Counted from the first letter of the stretch, positions 17,195 through 26,356 are shown. The stretch is DNA of 64,000 nucleotides from CAYQOX01 sp964419335 (GCA_964419335.1 CAYQOX010000001.1:1-64000), one strand, 5' to 3'. Made by a program: numbers and translations. The notes: generated by a model from the sequence alone, not told the origin.

Positions 17195-18043
17195 ATGACT
17201 CCTGATTTTGGTCCAAGTGTTCCGTTTTATAAAGTCCATGGATGCGGCAATGACTTTGTCGCCATTGATAATCGAGAATTACAGATTCCGGTGGAGAAGA
17301 TCCCCGAATGGGCGAAAAAAATTTGTCAGCGTTCGTTTGGGGTGGGAACCGATGGGATTTTCTTTTTGGATAGATCACCCAAGGGTCAATCGGTTGATTA
17401 TATTTGGCACTTTTATAACTCAGATGGTTCGCGGGCGGAAATGTGCGGCAATGCTTCACGCTGTGCTGCGAGATTAGCGTATGAACTTGGCATCGCGCCG
17501 GCGAAACATGTGTTGGGGACCGATGTCGGGCCGATTCACGCAGAAGTCAACCCTGAAAGTGGACGGGTGGATGTACAGCTTACCCCGCCTTCTGACTTAC
17601 GGTTCGATATTCCTTTGGCGCTGAGCGATGGTTCTTACCATGTACATTACGTTAATACGGGGGTGCCGCACGTAGTCTTATTTAACGAAAATGTACAACG
17701 AATGAATGTGCAAAAGTTAGGCCGTGAGATTCGCTTTCATAAAGAATTTGAGCCAAGAGGTACCAACGTGAATTTTGTTGAAGTGCAAACACCGAAACGA
17801 ATGTTGCTGCGGACTTATGAACGTGGAGTGGAGGCAGAAACGTACGCGTGTGGTACGGGGGCGTGTGCGGCTGGTGTTTTGGCTAAGGAATTAGGGTTAA
17901 GCGAAAGTATGGTTGATCTCACCACCAGCGGGGGTGAAGTGCTGGGAGTTAGGTACGAGAATGGAGAAATGCACCTTATTGGAGCAGCAGAGATCGTTTT
18001 TTCTGGAGATCTATATTTGAATTCGTTGGGGCTTTCGATTTGA
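17195..18043 (+). CDS. dapF: Diaminopimelate epimerase
   Basis: Converts LL- to meso-diaminopimelate in lysine and peptidoglycan synthesis; cytoplasmic. At 282 aa the length is standard. Both catalytic cysteines are in place: C84 in MCGNASRC and C219 in ACGTGACAAG. The N-terminal FYKVHGCGNDFVAID and the GTNVNFVEV segment are also typical. It is a single-gene unit, divergent from the ArsR-like gene and ending in the strong terminator at 18066-18109, where it faces citrate synthase. A meso-DAP peptidoglycan fits a Gram-negative cell. Confidence 0.97.
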   Translation: MTPDFGPSVPFYKVHGCGNDFVAIDNRELQIPVEKIPEWAKKICQRSFGVGTDGIFFLDRSPKGQSVDYIWHFYNSDGSRAEMCGNASRCAARLAYELGIAPAKHVLGTDVGPIHAEVNPESGRVDVQLTPPSDLRFDIPLALSDGSYHVHYVNTGVPHVVLFNENVQRMNVQKLGREIRFHKEFEPRGTNVNFVEVQTPKRMLLRTYERGVEAETYACGTGACAAGVLAKELGLSESMVDLTTSGGEVLGVRYENGEMHLIGAAEIVFSGDLYLNSLGLSI

Positions 18044-18065
18044 TGACCCTGAAGCAGAGGAAAGG

Positions 18066-18109
18066 AAAAAAGGTGACCTTTTTCCCTATCCCTAAAGGTC
18101 ACCTTTTTT
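18066..18109. terminator. Perfect 16-bp bidirectional terminator
   Basis: AAAAAAGGTGACCTTT (18066-18081) pairs without mismatch with AAAGGTCACCTTTTTT (18094-18109) around a 12-base loop. It serves both dapF (+) and citrate synthase (-). Confidence 0.93.
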
Positions 18110-18128
18110 AACGCTTTTCTTATCGATT

Positions 18129-19406
18129 TTATTCGGCGACTTGGGATTTAACCCAGTCGGTGGTGACGGATTTAGGACGTACGATTGGCATACCCATTGC
18201 ACGGGCAATTGTGATTTGCGATGCAAATCCCAAGACTCGTGAGACTGCGAAAAGCACGGTGTAGTACGAAAACTCCTTCAAACCATAATAATACAATAAG
18301 GAGCCCGAACCCGCATCAACGTTCGGCCAGGGGTTATTTATCTTTTCAATTTGTTTTAAGACGCCGGGAACGACGTTGTAAAGTTTCACTACTAATTGGA
18401 AGATGGGGTCATCCATACAGTATTTTTTACCAAATTCAATGAATGATTTGAAGCGTGGATCGGTTGCGCGTAAAACCGCATGTCCATAACCTGGAATGAC
18501 TTGGCCGCTGTTAATGGTATCCCAGGTGAATTGCTCAAGTTGTTCATCTGTAGGGACACCGCCGAACTTATCTTTCAGCATAATAACCCACTTGAGGCAG
18601 TTTTGATTGGCTAATCCATGTAAGGGGCCTGCTAATCCGTTCAACCCGGCCGATACGGCATAGTAGGGATCCGATAAGGCTGAGGCTACCGTGTAGGAAC
18701 TGAAGCAGCTAACGTTTCCGCCTTCGTGATCCGAATGGAGAACCAGATACAAGCGCATGAGTTTAGAGAACTCTCCATTGGGATCATCCAGCCCTAAGGT
18801 GCGGGCGAAATTAGCGCCAAAGTCTAAATTCGGATCGGTTTCAATACGCTCGCCTTTATTAAAGCGCAGGCGGTAAACGTAGCCTGCAATGGCAGGGAGA
18901 CGGGCAATCATGTTAAGAAAGTCTTCCAGAATGTAGACCCAGAAATCCTCTTTTTTTAATCCCTCGGCATATTTTTCTGCAAAGACGGATTCCCGTTGCA
19001 TCACTAGGATGGCTGTGTCCAGCATGGTCATGGGATGAGAATCGGAGGGCATAGATTCCAGGACACTCCACACATATTCGGGGACTTTACTACGGGCATT
19101 GAGATCTTGTTTTAAATCTTCTAACTCTTCTGGGGTGGGGAGATCGCCTGTCAACAATAAAAAGAGGACTTCTTCCGGAAGGCGGTCATCTAACTCCAAA
19201 ATAGGCCGGCCACGGATGATGACTCCTTCTTGGGGATCCACGTACGAGGTGTCACATATCAAACTTTTTACTCCTCGCATCCCTCCATACAGCTGTTTGA
19301 CAGTGACTTCGGATATTACCTTTGATCCATACGTTGAAACGATGTTCTTTTGTTCTTCCCGAATGGCGGGAATCTTCTCTGCTATTTTATTTTTCAATGC
19401 AGACAT
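18129..19406 (-). CDS. gltA: Citrate synthase, mitochondrial-like type (425 aa)
   Basis: Condenses acetyl-CoA and oxaloacetate to citrate. Active-site residues are present: H263 in GPLHGLANQ, H309 in PGYGHAVLR and D364 in NPWPNVDAGSG; H227 lies in HSDHEGGNVS. Several stretches (NPWPNVDAGSGSLLYYYG, FSYYTVLFAVSRVLG, VIPGYGHAVLRATDPR) are much closer to animal and plant mitochondrial citrate synthases than to the usual E. coli GltA or Bacillus CitZ types. Eukaryote-like citrate synthases are known in some bacteria, Geobacter for instance. GGAGG lies just before the start. It is monocistronic between the dapF terminator and an AT-rich gap. Confidence 0.93.
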   Translation of the reverse strand: MSALKNKIAEKIPAIREEQKNIVSTYGSKVISEVTVKQLYGGMRGVKSLICDTSYVDPQEGVIIRGRPILELDDRLPEEVLFLLLTGDLPTPEELEDLKQDLNARSKVPEYVWSVLESMPSDSHPMTMLDTAILVMQRESVFAEKYAEGLKKEDFWVYILEDFLNMIARLPAIAGYVYRLRFNKGERIETDPNLDFGANFARTLGLDDPNGEFSKLMRLYLVLHSDHEGGNVSCFSSYTVASALSDPYYAVSAGLNGLAGPLHGLANQNCLKWVIMLKDKFGGVPTDEQLEQFTWDTINSGQVIPGYGHAVLRATDPRFKSFIEFGKKYCMDDPIFQLVVKLYNVVPGVLKQIEKINNPWPNVDAGSGSLLYYYGLKEFSYYTVLFAVSRVLGFASQITIARAMGMPIVRPKSVTTDWVKSQVAE

Positions 19407-19918
19407 TTTCGAGCCTCCTTCACACTCACTCTCTAAATTTCTTCCTGATTTCTAATTCAGGAAATTGGGCGAAATCGCACAATTATTTAATAAAATGGAC
19501 ATATAAAAATGATACGGGATAACGTCTATTCCCCATTCTTCATGATACTCCCCGCCATTCATGAAGAATGCTTTCTATGAGATGTGTGACCGGTTCTCCT
19601 ACGAGAAAAAACTTTTTTCTTATAATGTGCTTTCATTCTATAAAAAGTTGATCAAGAAAACAAGGGTTTTATACTTTTTTATCCATGCTTTTGTTTGGCA
19701 TGGTGCGAACTTAATTTATAGTTTAATGGACGTTTATTTATTCTTCTTTGTATATCAGGTTTCAAAAGAATTGGTGGTTATAGACGTAAGATTAAATTCA
19801 TGAAAGTAGTAAGAAACTTTCTCATTCATCAACCTTCTTTTGGGGTGGCCGAATGGCAACCTGTTTTTTTCTTCTTATCTTCAATCATATAAGAAAGAGG
19901 TTATATGAGTAAATAGCC
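19407..19918. other. 512-bp AT-rich gap with one inverted repeat
   Basis: The 5' leader of citrate synthase occupies the left end. ATTCTTCATGA (19535-19545) and TCATGAAGAAT (19559-19569) form a perfect 11-bp inverted repeat with a 13-base loop and no T-tract, so it looks more like an operator or RNA hairpin than a terminator. A smaller CCTGA/TCAGG hairpin lies near 19449. A short open frame at 19561-19803 looks non-coding. No gene is supported. Confidence 0.6.
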
Positions 19919-20974
19919 ATGAAGCGAACTTATCCATTTTTTTTACTAAAATTATTTGCGATCTTTCTTTTGGGAAATGTTTTATGCTTGGCGAGTGGGA
20001 TCTATGTTTATTTATTTTCAGTCATTGGAATCATTTACCATTTCAACACCTTGGTTTTTCCTATACTTGCCTTCGGCTGGGGCATTTATCTGTTTTATCT
20101 GGGTTGGAAAAATAGGAACAAGTACGAAAGCATTTTGTTTGGAGGGTTATGTTTTGTTATTGCGCTCAGTGGTCTTGGGATTCGCTTATACGCTACCCAC
20201 ATAGAACCATACCGGTTACAAGTACATACTTATTCGATTTCCACTTCCAAAGTGGAGAAAGAAATCAAAATACTTCATATAAGTGATATCCAAACCGCGG
20301 GAGTCGATCATTATGAAGAAAAGGTCTTTGATAGGATCCGCCAATGTGAGGCGGATTTAATACTATTTACCGGGGATTTGCTTCAACCGGTTCCTCCAGC
20401 CACGTTTGAAAGTGAAATGCCCAAACTTAAACGATTATTCAATACTTTAACTCCACCCTTGGGGATTTATGCTGTTTTTGGTAATGTCGATTCCATGTTA
20501 CGGAAAAGATCGAAGAGTGAGTCGTTGGAGAATGTAACGTTTCTTCAATCCAATTCTGTTATGTTAAAAAACAAGGAAGCACGTATTCGTCTCTTGGGAT
20601 TAACAGAAGAGCAATCGGGGGAGAAAAATACTCGAGCCATCCGTGAGTGGTTCGAAAAGAGTCGTGCTCGTGATGGGGACATACGTATCGTCATGGGGCA
20701 TAGACCGGATTATATGACTGAGATGGGCGAGCTGCCGATCGATCTGTGTTTAGCGGGACATACGCATGGTGGGCAGATTGTGATTCCGGGATTTGGGGCT
20801 CTAATGACCTTAAGTGATATTCCCCGCGCGTGGGTACGTGGTTATCGAAAAGTGGGAAAGACTCGTATTCATGTATCGGCGGGGATAGGATGTGAAAACA
20901 CACCCTATTTACCCAATATCCGTTTCTGTTGCCCTCCAGAAATGACTTTGTTTACTTTTCGGCCTGCGAATTAA
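19919..20974 (+). CDS. Membrane-anchored calcineurin-like phosphoesterase with altered motifs (351 aa)
   Basis: YkuE-like metallophosphoesterase. Residues 1-95 contain about three membrane helices, placing the catalytic domain (about 115-350) at the membrane. Motifs visible: ILHISDIQ (D123), TGDLL (D153), GNVD (N189), MGHRPDYM and AGHTHGGQI. Two usual histidines are replaced. The D-x-H of motif I reads D-I-Q (Q125), and the G-N-H-D/E motif reads G-N-V-D (V190), so catalysis may be altered or lost although most metal ligands remain. It converges on the YtxJ-like gene with a four-base overlap. Confidence 0.82.
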   Translation: MKRTYPFFLLKLFAIFLLGNVLCLASGIYVYLFSVIGIIYHFNTLVFPILAFGWGIYLFYLGWKNRNKYESILFGGLCFVIALSGLGIRLYATHIEPYRLQVHTYSISTSKVEKEIKILHISDIQTAGVDHYEEKVFDRIRQCEADLILFTGDLLQPVPPATFESEMPKLKRLFNTLTPPLGIYAVFGNVDSMLRKRSKSESLENVTFLQSNSVMLKNKEARIRLLGLTEEQSGEKNTRAIREWFEKSRARDGDIRIVMGHRPDYMTEMGELPIDLCLAGHTHGGQIVIPGFGALMTLSDIPRAWVRGYRKVGKTRIHVSAGIGCENTPYLPNIRFCCPPEMTLFTFRPAN

Positions 20975-21306
20975 ACTCGGGTTTGGTCGAGGCTTTGTTG
21001 GACATTTTCACAAGTGATTTCTTCGTGGTTGAGGGTGGATTCAACTTGACCATTATGTAACAGGAGTACCTGTGGACTTTCGTGTTTTACCGAGAATGTT
21101 TCAGCAATCTGATTGGACAAGGGACGCTCTTGCTGAACAATGAGCAGGTAGACAGGGATGTCTTCCTTTTTGATAAATCGGTCCATCTCTTCTTTTGCCC
21201 GTGTTGAGCGTGGGCAGATTGTACTATGTTTAAAAATCAAGACTGGTTGTTGTTGACTTTCCTGAAGACACGGATTTAAATCCTGAATAGTTTTATACTC
21301 GGACAT
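20971..21306 (-). CDS. YtxJ-like monothiol bacilliredoxin family protein (111 aa)
   Basis: Small thioredoxin-fold protein. PVLIFKHSTICPRSTRA carries a single active-site Cys (C31) in a C-P-R-S motif, matching the C-P-I-S of YtxJ/BrxC-type bacilliredoxins, which remove bacillithiol from proteins. The C-terminal half has the usual SPQVLLLHNGQVE strand-turn. The length is standard for YtxJ. The presence of this family hints at bacillithiol or a related thiol, although no biosynthesis gene is seen here. It stands alone, converging with the phosphoesterase. Confidence 0.8.
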   Translation of the reverse strand: MSEYKTIQDLNPCLQESQQQPVLIFKHSTICPRSTRAKEEMDRFIKKEDIPVYLLIVQQERPLSNQIAETFSVKHESPQVLLLHNGQVESTLNHEEITCENVQQSLDQTRV

Positions 21307-21366
21307 CGAAACTCCTTTTATTTTTTTGTTCTTGAGTATTTTTATTTATTTTATTGTACATCTTTC

Positions 21367-22053
21367 TTGAATATGGACAAAGTCGATAACAAAACTCATA
21401 AACAAAAATGGAAATTCCGGCTTCTATGCTGGGGTGGGATTGTGATGCCCTTGGTGGTTCTTTTGTTTTTGGGACCAGGACTTGGGCTTTTCAATTATAT
21501 TTTGGTTTACCAAAGCCCGGAAAAAACCGCGGAAGTGATGCTCGTGGGGGGAGCCGGTGAAACGATTGAAACGGCGGTTAAAAACTTTAACCAGGGGAAA
21601 GTCAAGGCATTGCTCATTATTCGGGGAGTGCCAGAGAAATACAGAGGGCTGAAAGGTAATGTTTGTGCTCATAATTTGATTTTGAACGATCTAAGAGAAC
21701 GTGGGATACCAACGGAGAAGATTTTTAGTTTTTCTGAAGATCCTCAATCTATGCTGGATAAACAAATCATGCTGCGTAAAAGTATGTTACGAAATGGTTT
21801 TTCTTCCTATCTATGTTACCCACCGGATTATGCTTCGGGTTTTACTAAAATTATCCATAAGCACACCTTTCCTGAAGGAAAAGTGAAAGCCATTATCAAA
21901 CCAACAAGTGGGAAACGGGTCTTTCGCAAGCATTGGCTTGCAGTCCAAAATAGCCTGATTCGTATGGCTTTCTGGATGGTACACTATAGACCGGCCATGC
22001 GCGAATGGATTGAGAATCATACGTTAAGGATTGAAAATGAACACGATGCATAA
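21367..22053 (+). CDS. DUF218/YdcF-like membrane protein (228 aa)
   Basis: One N-terminal membrane helix (about 18-45, VMPLVVLLFLGPGLGLF) is followed by a domain resembling DUF218 (SanA/ElyC/YdcF): EVMLVGGAGETIETAVKNF, ALLIIRGVP, then LRERGIPTEKIFSFSEDPQS. In DUF218 proteins these correspond to the strand, the tag region and the E-x-x-S/A-x-x-T area. The match is partial, so the family call is tentative. DUF218 proteins act in envelope biogenesis. The downstream toroid-fold gene overlaps it by 17 bases, so the two probably work together. Confidence 0.5.
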   Translation: MNMDKVDNKTHKQKWKFRLLCWGGIVMPLVVLLFLGPGLGLFNYILVYQSPEKTAEVMLVGGAGETIETAVKNFNQGKVKALLIIRGVPEKYRGLKGNVCAHNLILNDLRERGIPTEKIFSFSEDPQSMLDKQIMLRKSMLRNGFSSYLCYPPDYASGFTKIIHKHTFPEGKVKAIIKPTSGKRVFRKHWLAVQNSLIRMAFWMVHYRPAMREWIENHTLRIENEHDA

Positions 22054-22981
22054 TCCCTATGGCGAACTCGCACTGTCTCAAGCTTATCGTATTCTTGGTT
22101 TAGGTGATCGATACGATGAGTCTCCTACGAAGGGGTGTTTTGACCGCTATTATTGGCATTATCGGCAGATTGACTTCGTTAATGCCCGCTTTCAAGAAGC
22201 CTGTCATTTTTTAGCGTTGCTCTATGTTTATGATCATCCAACCAACCGATTTTATCAAAAGGAACGGATCCGGGAGTGGGCAATGGCGGCTGTTTCCGTT
22301 TGGGAATCGATCCAACGATCGGATGGGAGTTTCGAGGAATATTGGCCTTTTGAGCGTTCTTTCTGCGCTACTTCTTTCACGACTTATGCGGCATGTGAGG
22401 CTTGTTTACGATTGGAATGCGCTCCACCCGAGTGGGCGATTCGAAAAGCTTGTGCGTGGTTGGCTAAACGAGAGAATTCGATCGTGGTCAATCAAATGGC
22501 GGCTTCGGCAGTGGCATTGAAGCTGGCTTCGATCCTATTGAATGACGATGCGATTCGTCTTGAGTCTGAAAAACGTATGGAAACGGTACTCTCCCTCCAA
22601 GATGAAGCGGGGTATTTTCCCGAATACGGGGGATATGACATCGGGTATTTGACCATCACCCTTTCTTGTTTAGCGCAATATTATAACCATACAAAAGAGA
22701 AACAAGTCCAGGATGCGATGAATCAGGGGGTTCGTTTTCTGGAGGATAAAATTTATGATAACGGCTCGTATGACTATAAAAATACAAGCCGTCAATCGCA
22801 ATATTTTTATCCGTTTGGCTTTCGGGTGATGGAAGAATGGGATTTATTGGCAAAACATCAGCGGGGTTTGGAAAGAGAGGAAGTGATTCATCCCGGGTGG
22901 TGTGATGATCGTTATTGCTTACCGTTAGCGATCGATTATTTGCAAACCGCTGTGTATGACCATGAGTGCCTCAGGGAGTAA
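22037..22981 (+). CDS. Alpha/alpha-toroid-fold protein of unknown function (314 aa)
   Basis: Start chosen at the ATG at 22037, five to seven bases after AAGGA; a TTG lies six bases earlier. The protein consists of paired helices with recurrent SDGSFEEYWPFERSFCATSF, DEAGYFPEYGGYDIGYLTITL and NGSYDYKNTSRQSQYFYPFGF segments. These are reminiscent of the QxxxGxW/G-S-F repeats of the squalene-cyclase / prenyltransferase / polysaccharide-lyase toroids. There is no DxDD or other catalytic signature, so no reaction is assigned. No signal peptide is seen. It is translationally coupled to the DUF218-like gene, and its end overlaps the TPR gene on the other strand by 11 bases. Confidence 0.55.
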   Translation: MNTMHNPYGELALSQAYRILGLGDRYDESPTKGCFDRYYWHYRQIDFVNARFQEACHFLALLYVYDHPTNRFYQKERIREWAMAAVSVWESIQRSDGSFEEYWPFERSFCATSFTTYAACEACLRLECAPPEWAIRKACAWLAKRENSIVVNQMAASAVALKLASILLNDDAIRLESEKRMETVLSLQDEAGYFPEYGGYDIGYLTITLSCLAQYYNHTKEKQVQDAMNQGVRFLEDKIYDNGSYDYKNTSRQSQYFYPFGFRVMEEWDLLAKHQRGLEREEVIHPGWCDDRYCLPLAIDYLQTAVYDHECLRE

Positions 22982-24692
22982 GTGTTTTTGTGATCGCGTC
23001 AGGATGCAAGTATTGTGAGGCTCTTTGAAATTCTCCCGAGGCGAGCAGCAGGAGACCGTATTCTGTTCGCACCATGGGGAGGTGGGAATAGCGTTCGAAT
23101 AGGTGTTCCATCATTTCTCGTGCGTTGGAAATAAAGCCGCCCTTACGCGCGATTTCAGAATAGTGTAACAAGGCATCCACCGGAGGATTTTCTCGCAGGA
23201 CAATAGGTTCCAGCACTTCGTTCGCATCTTCGAACTTGCCCAAGGCTTCATAGCATCGTGCGAGTAATAATGTGTTACGTACCCGGTCTGGTTCTCGGCT
23301 TACTGCTTCCATAGCGTGAATCAAGGCTTCAGAAAATTCTCCAGCATCATAGTATTGCAGCCCAAGCCAGTAGTAGGCTTCAGCGTTATGAGCATCCAAT
23401 TCGACTGCCCGTTTAAATGAGTTTAATGCTTCTTGGGGAGCACAGCGACGTCGCAGCAATTGCCCCATTATCAATTGGGAAAGACTGCGTGAATCCTCGG
23501 TTTCAATGGCTTGTTTCAGGGTTTGGTAGGCTTCCTCTTCTTTTTTATATTCGAAGTAGGCGCGTCCAAGTTTATGCAGGGCAGGGAAATAGTGGCGGTT
23601 TTGAGCCAGCATTTTTTTGTAGGCTTCGATAGCCCGATACCAATGACCGTTAACGCTGGCAAGATCAGCAAAACGCTCGAGATATTGTGGTTCGGGTTGC
23701 AGCAAAGCCGCTTTTTCATAATAGAAATAGGCCTCATCTGTATGCCCATCGGCCGAAAGGGCTTCGGCTAGGGTATAAAAATCATACCCTTCTGCGTCCT
23801 CAAATTCGACGATGACTTTCAGTTCACAGATGGAAGCAATCTTATTGTTTAAGAGTTGGAAGACGCGGACGCGCAATCGATGGGCGAGAAGGTGCTTGCG
23901 GTCAAATTTGAATAATTGATTTAATATTTGAAGGGTCTCGTGGAAATTTTTCTTATTGAACTCTTCTTTGGCTTTCTCATAAAGGCGTTGAATTTCTTCA
24001 ATCCGAATCGCGGGAACTTTTTCGGCCAACTGCTCAATGAGGGAAGAAAGTGCCTTTTGCCGTGCATCGATGGGATAGGTTTGTAATTTACGAATTTTAA
24101 CTTCCATCTTGCCGCGTTCGGTTTGCGAAAGGTGATTTAAACAACGTTGTAAGGCATCATGCAATCCTTTTTCTACCCGGCGGTCTTCTTTCATTTGCCG
24201 GTCGATGCGTTCTCGTGATTTTAAGAGGGTTTCGGCCGATTCGACCAATTCATCCCGGATTTTACGAGCCTTTTCGATGGCTTGATAGAGTTTATTGTGA
24301 TTTGAGCGGTTATCATCCTCTTCCTGGTTACGTAAAATATCTATAGCCCGTTCTAATTTTTCCAATACTTCTTTTTTCTCGGTGAAGCGTTCTAAATGAT
24401 GGATAAATTGCTGCCGCATTTTTTCGACGTTTTTGGAAAAACGTCCTGCTTTACGATGTTGATCTAGTTCGCGCTTGACGGTCAGCATCAAATTGCGTAC
24501 TTCTTCGGCGACGCCATCACGAATAATACGGGCAAATTCAGAATAAGGATTTGTTTCTTCTTCGTTCTCTTTTTTGGCTTGTAATGCACTTTTGACTTTC
24601 AAAACGCGCATCTCCTCGCGAATCGCGTGGGTTTGTTGAATGCGGATAGAGCGATCAGGAATGGTTTTGGAAAGAAGGGGATTATCGCTCAC
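22971..24692 (-). CDS. Coiled-coil / TPR-repeat protein (573 aa)
   Basis: GTG start, overlapping the FapA-like stop by four bases (GTGA), hence translational coupling. Residues about 30-270 are charged and helical, with long coiled-coil stretches (for example RELDQHRKAGRFSKNVEKM). Residues about 270-560 contain TPR units such as ALHKLGRAYFEYKKEEEAY and AEAYYWLGLQYYDAGEFSEA. It has no signal peptide or membrane segment, so it is a cytoplasmic scaffold or adaptor. It is the last gene of a three-gene operon with the DUF342/FapA protein and a coiled-coil protein. Function unknown. Confidence 0.78.
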   Translation of the reverse strand: MSDNPLLSKTIPDRSIRIQQTHAIREEMRVLKVKSALQAKKENEEETNPYSEFARIIRDGVAEEVRNLMLTVKRELDQHRKAGRFSKNVEKMRQQFIHHLERFTEKKEVLEKLERAIDILRNQEEDDNRSNHNKLYQAIEKARKIRDELVESAETLLKSRERIDRQMKEDRRVEKGLHDALQRCLNHLSQTERGKMEVKIRKLQTYPIDARQKALSSLIEQLAEKVPAIRIEEIQRLYEKAKEEFNKKNFHETLQILNQLFKFDRKHLLAHRLRVRVFQLLNNKIASICELKVIVEFEDAEGYDFYTLAEALSADGHTDEAYFYYEKAALLQPEPQYLERFADLASVNGHWYRAIEAYKKMLAQNRHYFPALHKLGRAYFEYKKEEEAYQTLKQAIETEDSRSLSQLIMGQLLRRRCAPQEALNSFKRAVELDAHNAEAYYWLGLQYYDAGEFSEALIHAMEAVSREPDRVRNTLLLARCYEALGKFEDANEVLEPIVLRENPPVDALLHYSEIARKGGFISNAREMMEHLFERYSHLPMVRTEYGLLLLASGEFQRASQYLHPDAITKTLTP

Positions 24693-26356
24693 GCTTTTAT
24701 CTCTTTTTCACGATGTAATAAAGATTCTTGATAAGGTTCCACGATGAGTTGCCCATCCATAAACATAATGATAGCCGGTCCCAGTTTTTTATTAATATTC
24801 ATGGTTTTGCCATAAATTTGAATTACTGTGTTTGGGTAAATAGCATGATAAACGCAAACCAAAGGAGGAAGGTTTTCCTTGTTGGATAAATCTTGTTGAT
24901 ATTGATCTAGGGTGTTTTGTAATTTCTGTAAATCTTGATTGATTTGGTCAAGCATTTGTTGGAATTTTATTTGTTTACTGGAATCATGAGGTGAAGTTTT
25001 TTGTTGATCCGACAATTTTTTTTGTTGGGCTTTTTTCTCACGAATGGCATAAGCAAGCCGATCGATTTCTGCTTGTAAGTGGTTCGAGTGGTTTTCAATG
25101 ATCACTTTGGTACGTGTACCATCTTCGGAGCCTAATACGTGAGCATAGATGTCGAACAGGGCCCGGATTTCTCCGCCCGCGATTTGTCCCTCTTTTCCTT
25201 CTACGTAAATGCGGCGCGCTTTGGCTTGAGTTTGATTCATTGCCCCATCGACTCGTAAAAAGCGCTCTGCTTCAATCTGGGCTTGTTGTACCTTCTTTGC
25301 GTAAAAGTCACAGCCGGCATAAATTTGTGCTTGCCCCGTACCGATCACACTCTCCTGGCATAAGACCGATCCTCCCGCGTGGAGGGTTGCATCTCCAATC
25401 ACTCCACGTATTGCAATATCTTTTTGTGAACGAACAATGCTTTTATCTTGTACATCACCTTCAATTAACACTGAAGTTTCGAAATGCAGTTCGCCTTGTT
25501 GCGCTTCAATATGCCCTTCGACATATTTGGCAGGGACAATTTGAAGCGAATGATTATGATCGTAATAAGCACAGCCATCCACTTTGACCTGGAGTGAGAG
25601 TCTATCTTGCGCGGTTATGCAATGTTGAATTTTCGGCAGAGCCATATCGCTGCCTTTAGGGGCGGTTATCTCCTCGCCGTATACATTCCGCCCTTTTTCG
25701 CCCTTTCCAGGAGGTTCTTTTTTGAATACTTTTTCTCCTTTTCGAACCCATGTAAAAACCGGAAGGGATGTAGCATTTTGATAAGCGTCAAAAGAGCGTA
25801 TATTTAAACAATTTTTGAGAGTGGCATTTGAGCCGGAGGCGGGATCTTTGCCGTGAGCGATACGCACCAAGCGGTCGAATTGTTTCTCAGCAAAGAGATT
25901 TTTGATTCGTTCTTTTTCAAAGCCATATTTTATTCCCATTCCTTGCAAAGATTCAATCAAGCCTGCTGGAGTCCAAAAAGAGGCTATTTCTGATGGAATA
26001 TACACACAGACATTCATTCTATCTTGGCTGACAACGGTTTCAGGCCCTAGTTGTACCAAGGCTTGCGCGAGTAATTTTTGGATAGGTACTTTTTCGAGTT
26101 CTTTCGTGTCTAAATCTTGCAAAAAACGGTGCATGTGGATTAAAACTGGCAAGATTATTTCACGCAATTTATAAGGAGTGAGTCGTACTGACCATTCATC
26201 CACCTGATGGATAAATTCGATAAATTCTTCTAAAGTGGCCAAATGGGGAATGGATTGGGTGGATGAATCCATTTGCTGGGATAGCGTCTCGGCACATTGT
26301 TTTAAATAGCCAAGAGCCGTCTTTATCCTATTCTTTTGTTGGTCATCCATTGTCAT
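24689..26356 (-). CDS. FapA/DUF342 family protein (555 aa)
   Basis: Matches the FapA (DUF342) family. The diagnostic core is PPGKGEKGRNVYGEEITAPK, then VDGCAYYDHNHSLQIVPAKY, and a beta-helical stretch of short repeats (LIEGDVQDKSIVRSQKDIAI, IRGVIGDATLHAGGSVLCQ, GREVE-like turns) at about 280-400. A C-terminal coiled coil (about 415-495) and a small strand-rich end follow. DUF342 proteins are called flagellar assembly protein A in Vibrio, yet many occur without flagella, and polar localisation or signalling has been suggested. No flagellar gene is visible here. It is coupled to the downstream TPR gene. Confidence 0.82.
   Translation of the reverse strand: MTMDDQQKNRIKTALGYLKQCAETLSQQMDSSTQSIPHLATLEEFIEFIHQVDEWSVRLTPYKLREIILPVLIHMHRFLQDLDTKELEKVPIQKLLAQALVQLGPETVVSQDRMNVCVYIPSEIASFWTPAGLIESLQGMGIKYGFEKERIKNLFAEKQFDRLVRIAHGKDPASGSNATLKNCLNIRSFDAYQNATSLPVFTWVRKGEKVFKKEPPGKGEKGRNVYGEEITAPKGSDMALPKIQHCITAQDRLSLQVKVDGCAYYDHNHSLQIVPAKYVEGHIEAQQGELHFETSVLIEGDVQDKSIVRSQKDIAIRGVIGDATLHAGGSVLCQESVIGTGQAQIYAGCDFYAKKVQQAQIEAERFLRVDGAMNQTQAKARRIYVEGKEGQIAGGEIRALFDIYAHVLGSEDGTRTKVIIENHSNHLQAEIDRLAYAIREKKAQQKKLSDQQKTSPHDSSKQIKFQQMLDQINQDLQKLQNTLDQYQQDLSNKENLPPLVCVYHAIYPNTVIQIYGKTMNINKKLGPAIIMFMDGQLIVEPYQESLLHREKEIKA

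Noticed and set aside
19561..19803. Open frame of 80 codons upstream of the phosphoesterase
   Set aside because: Strongly AT-biased, Phe/Lys/Tyr-rich, no ribosome site, begins inside an inverted repeat; reads like random AT-rich DNA.
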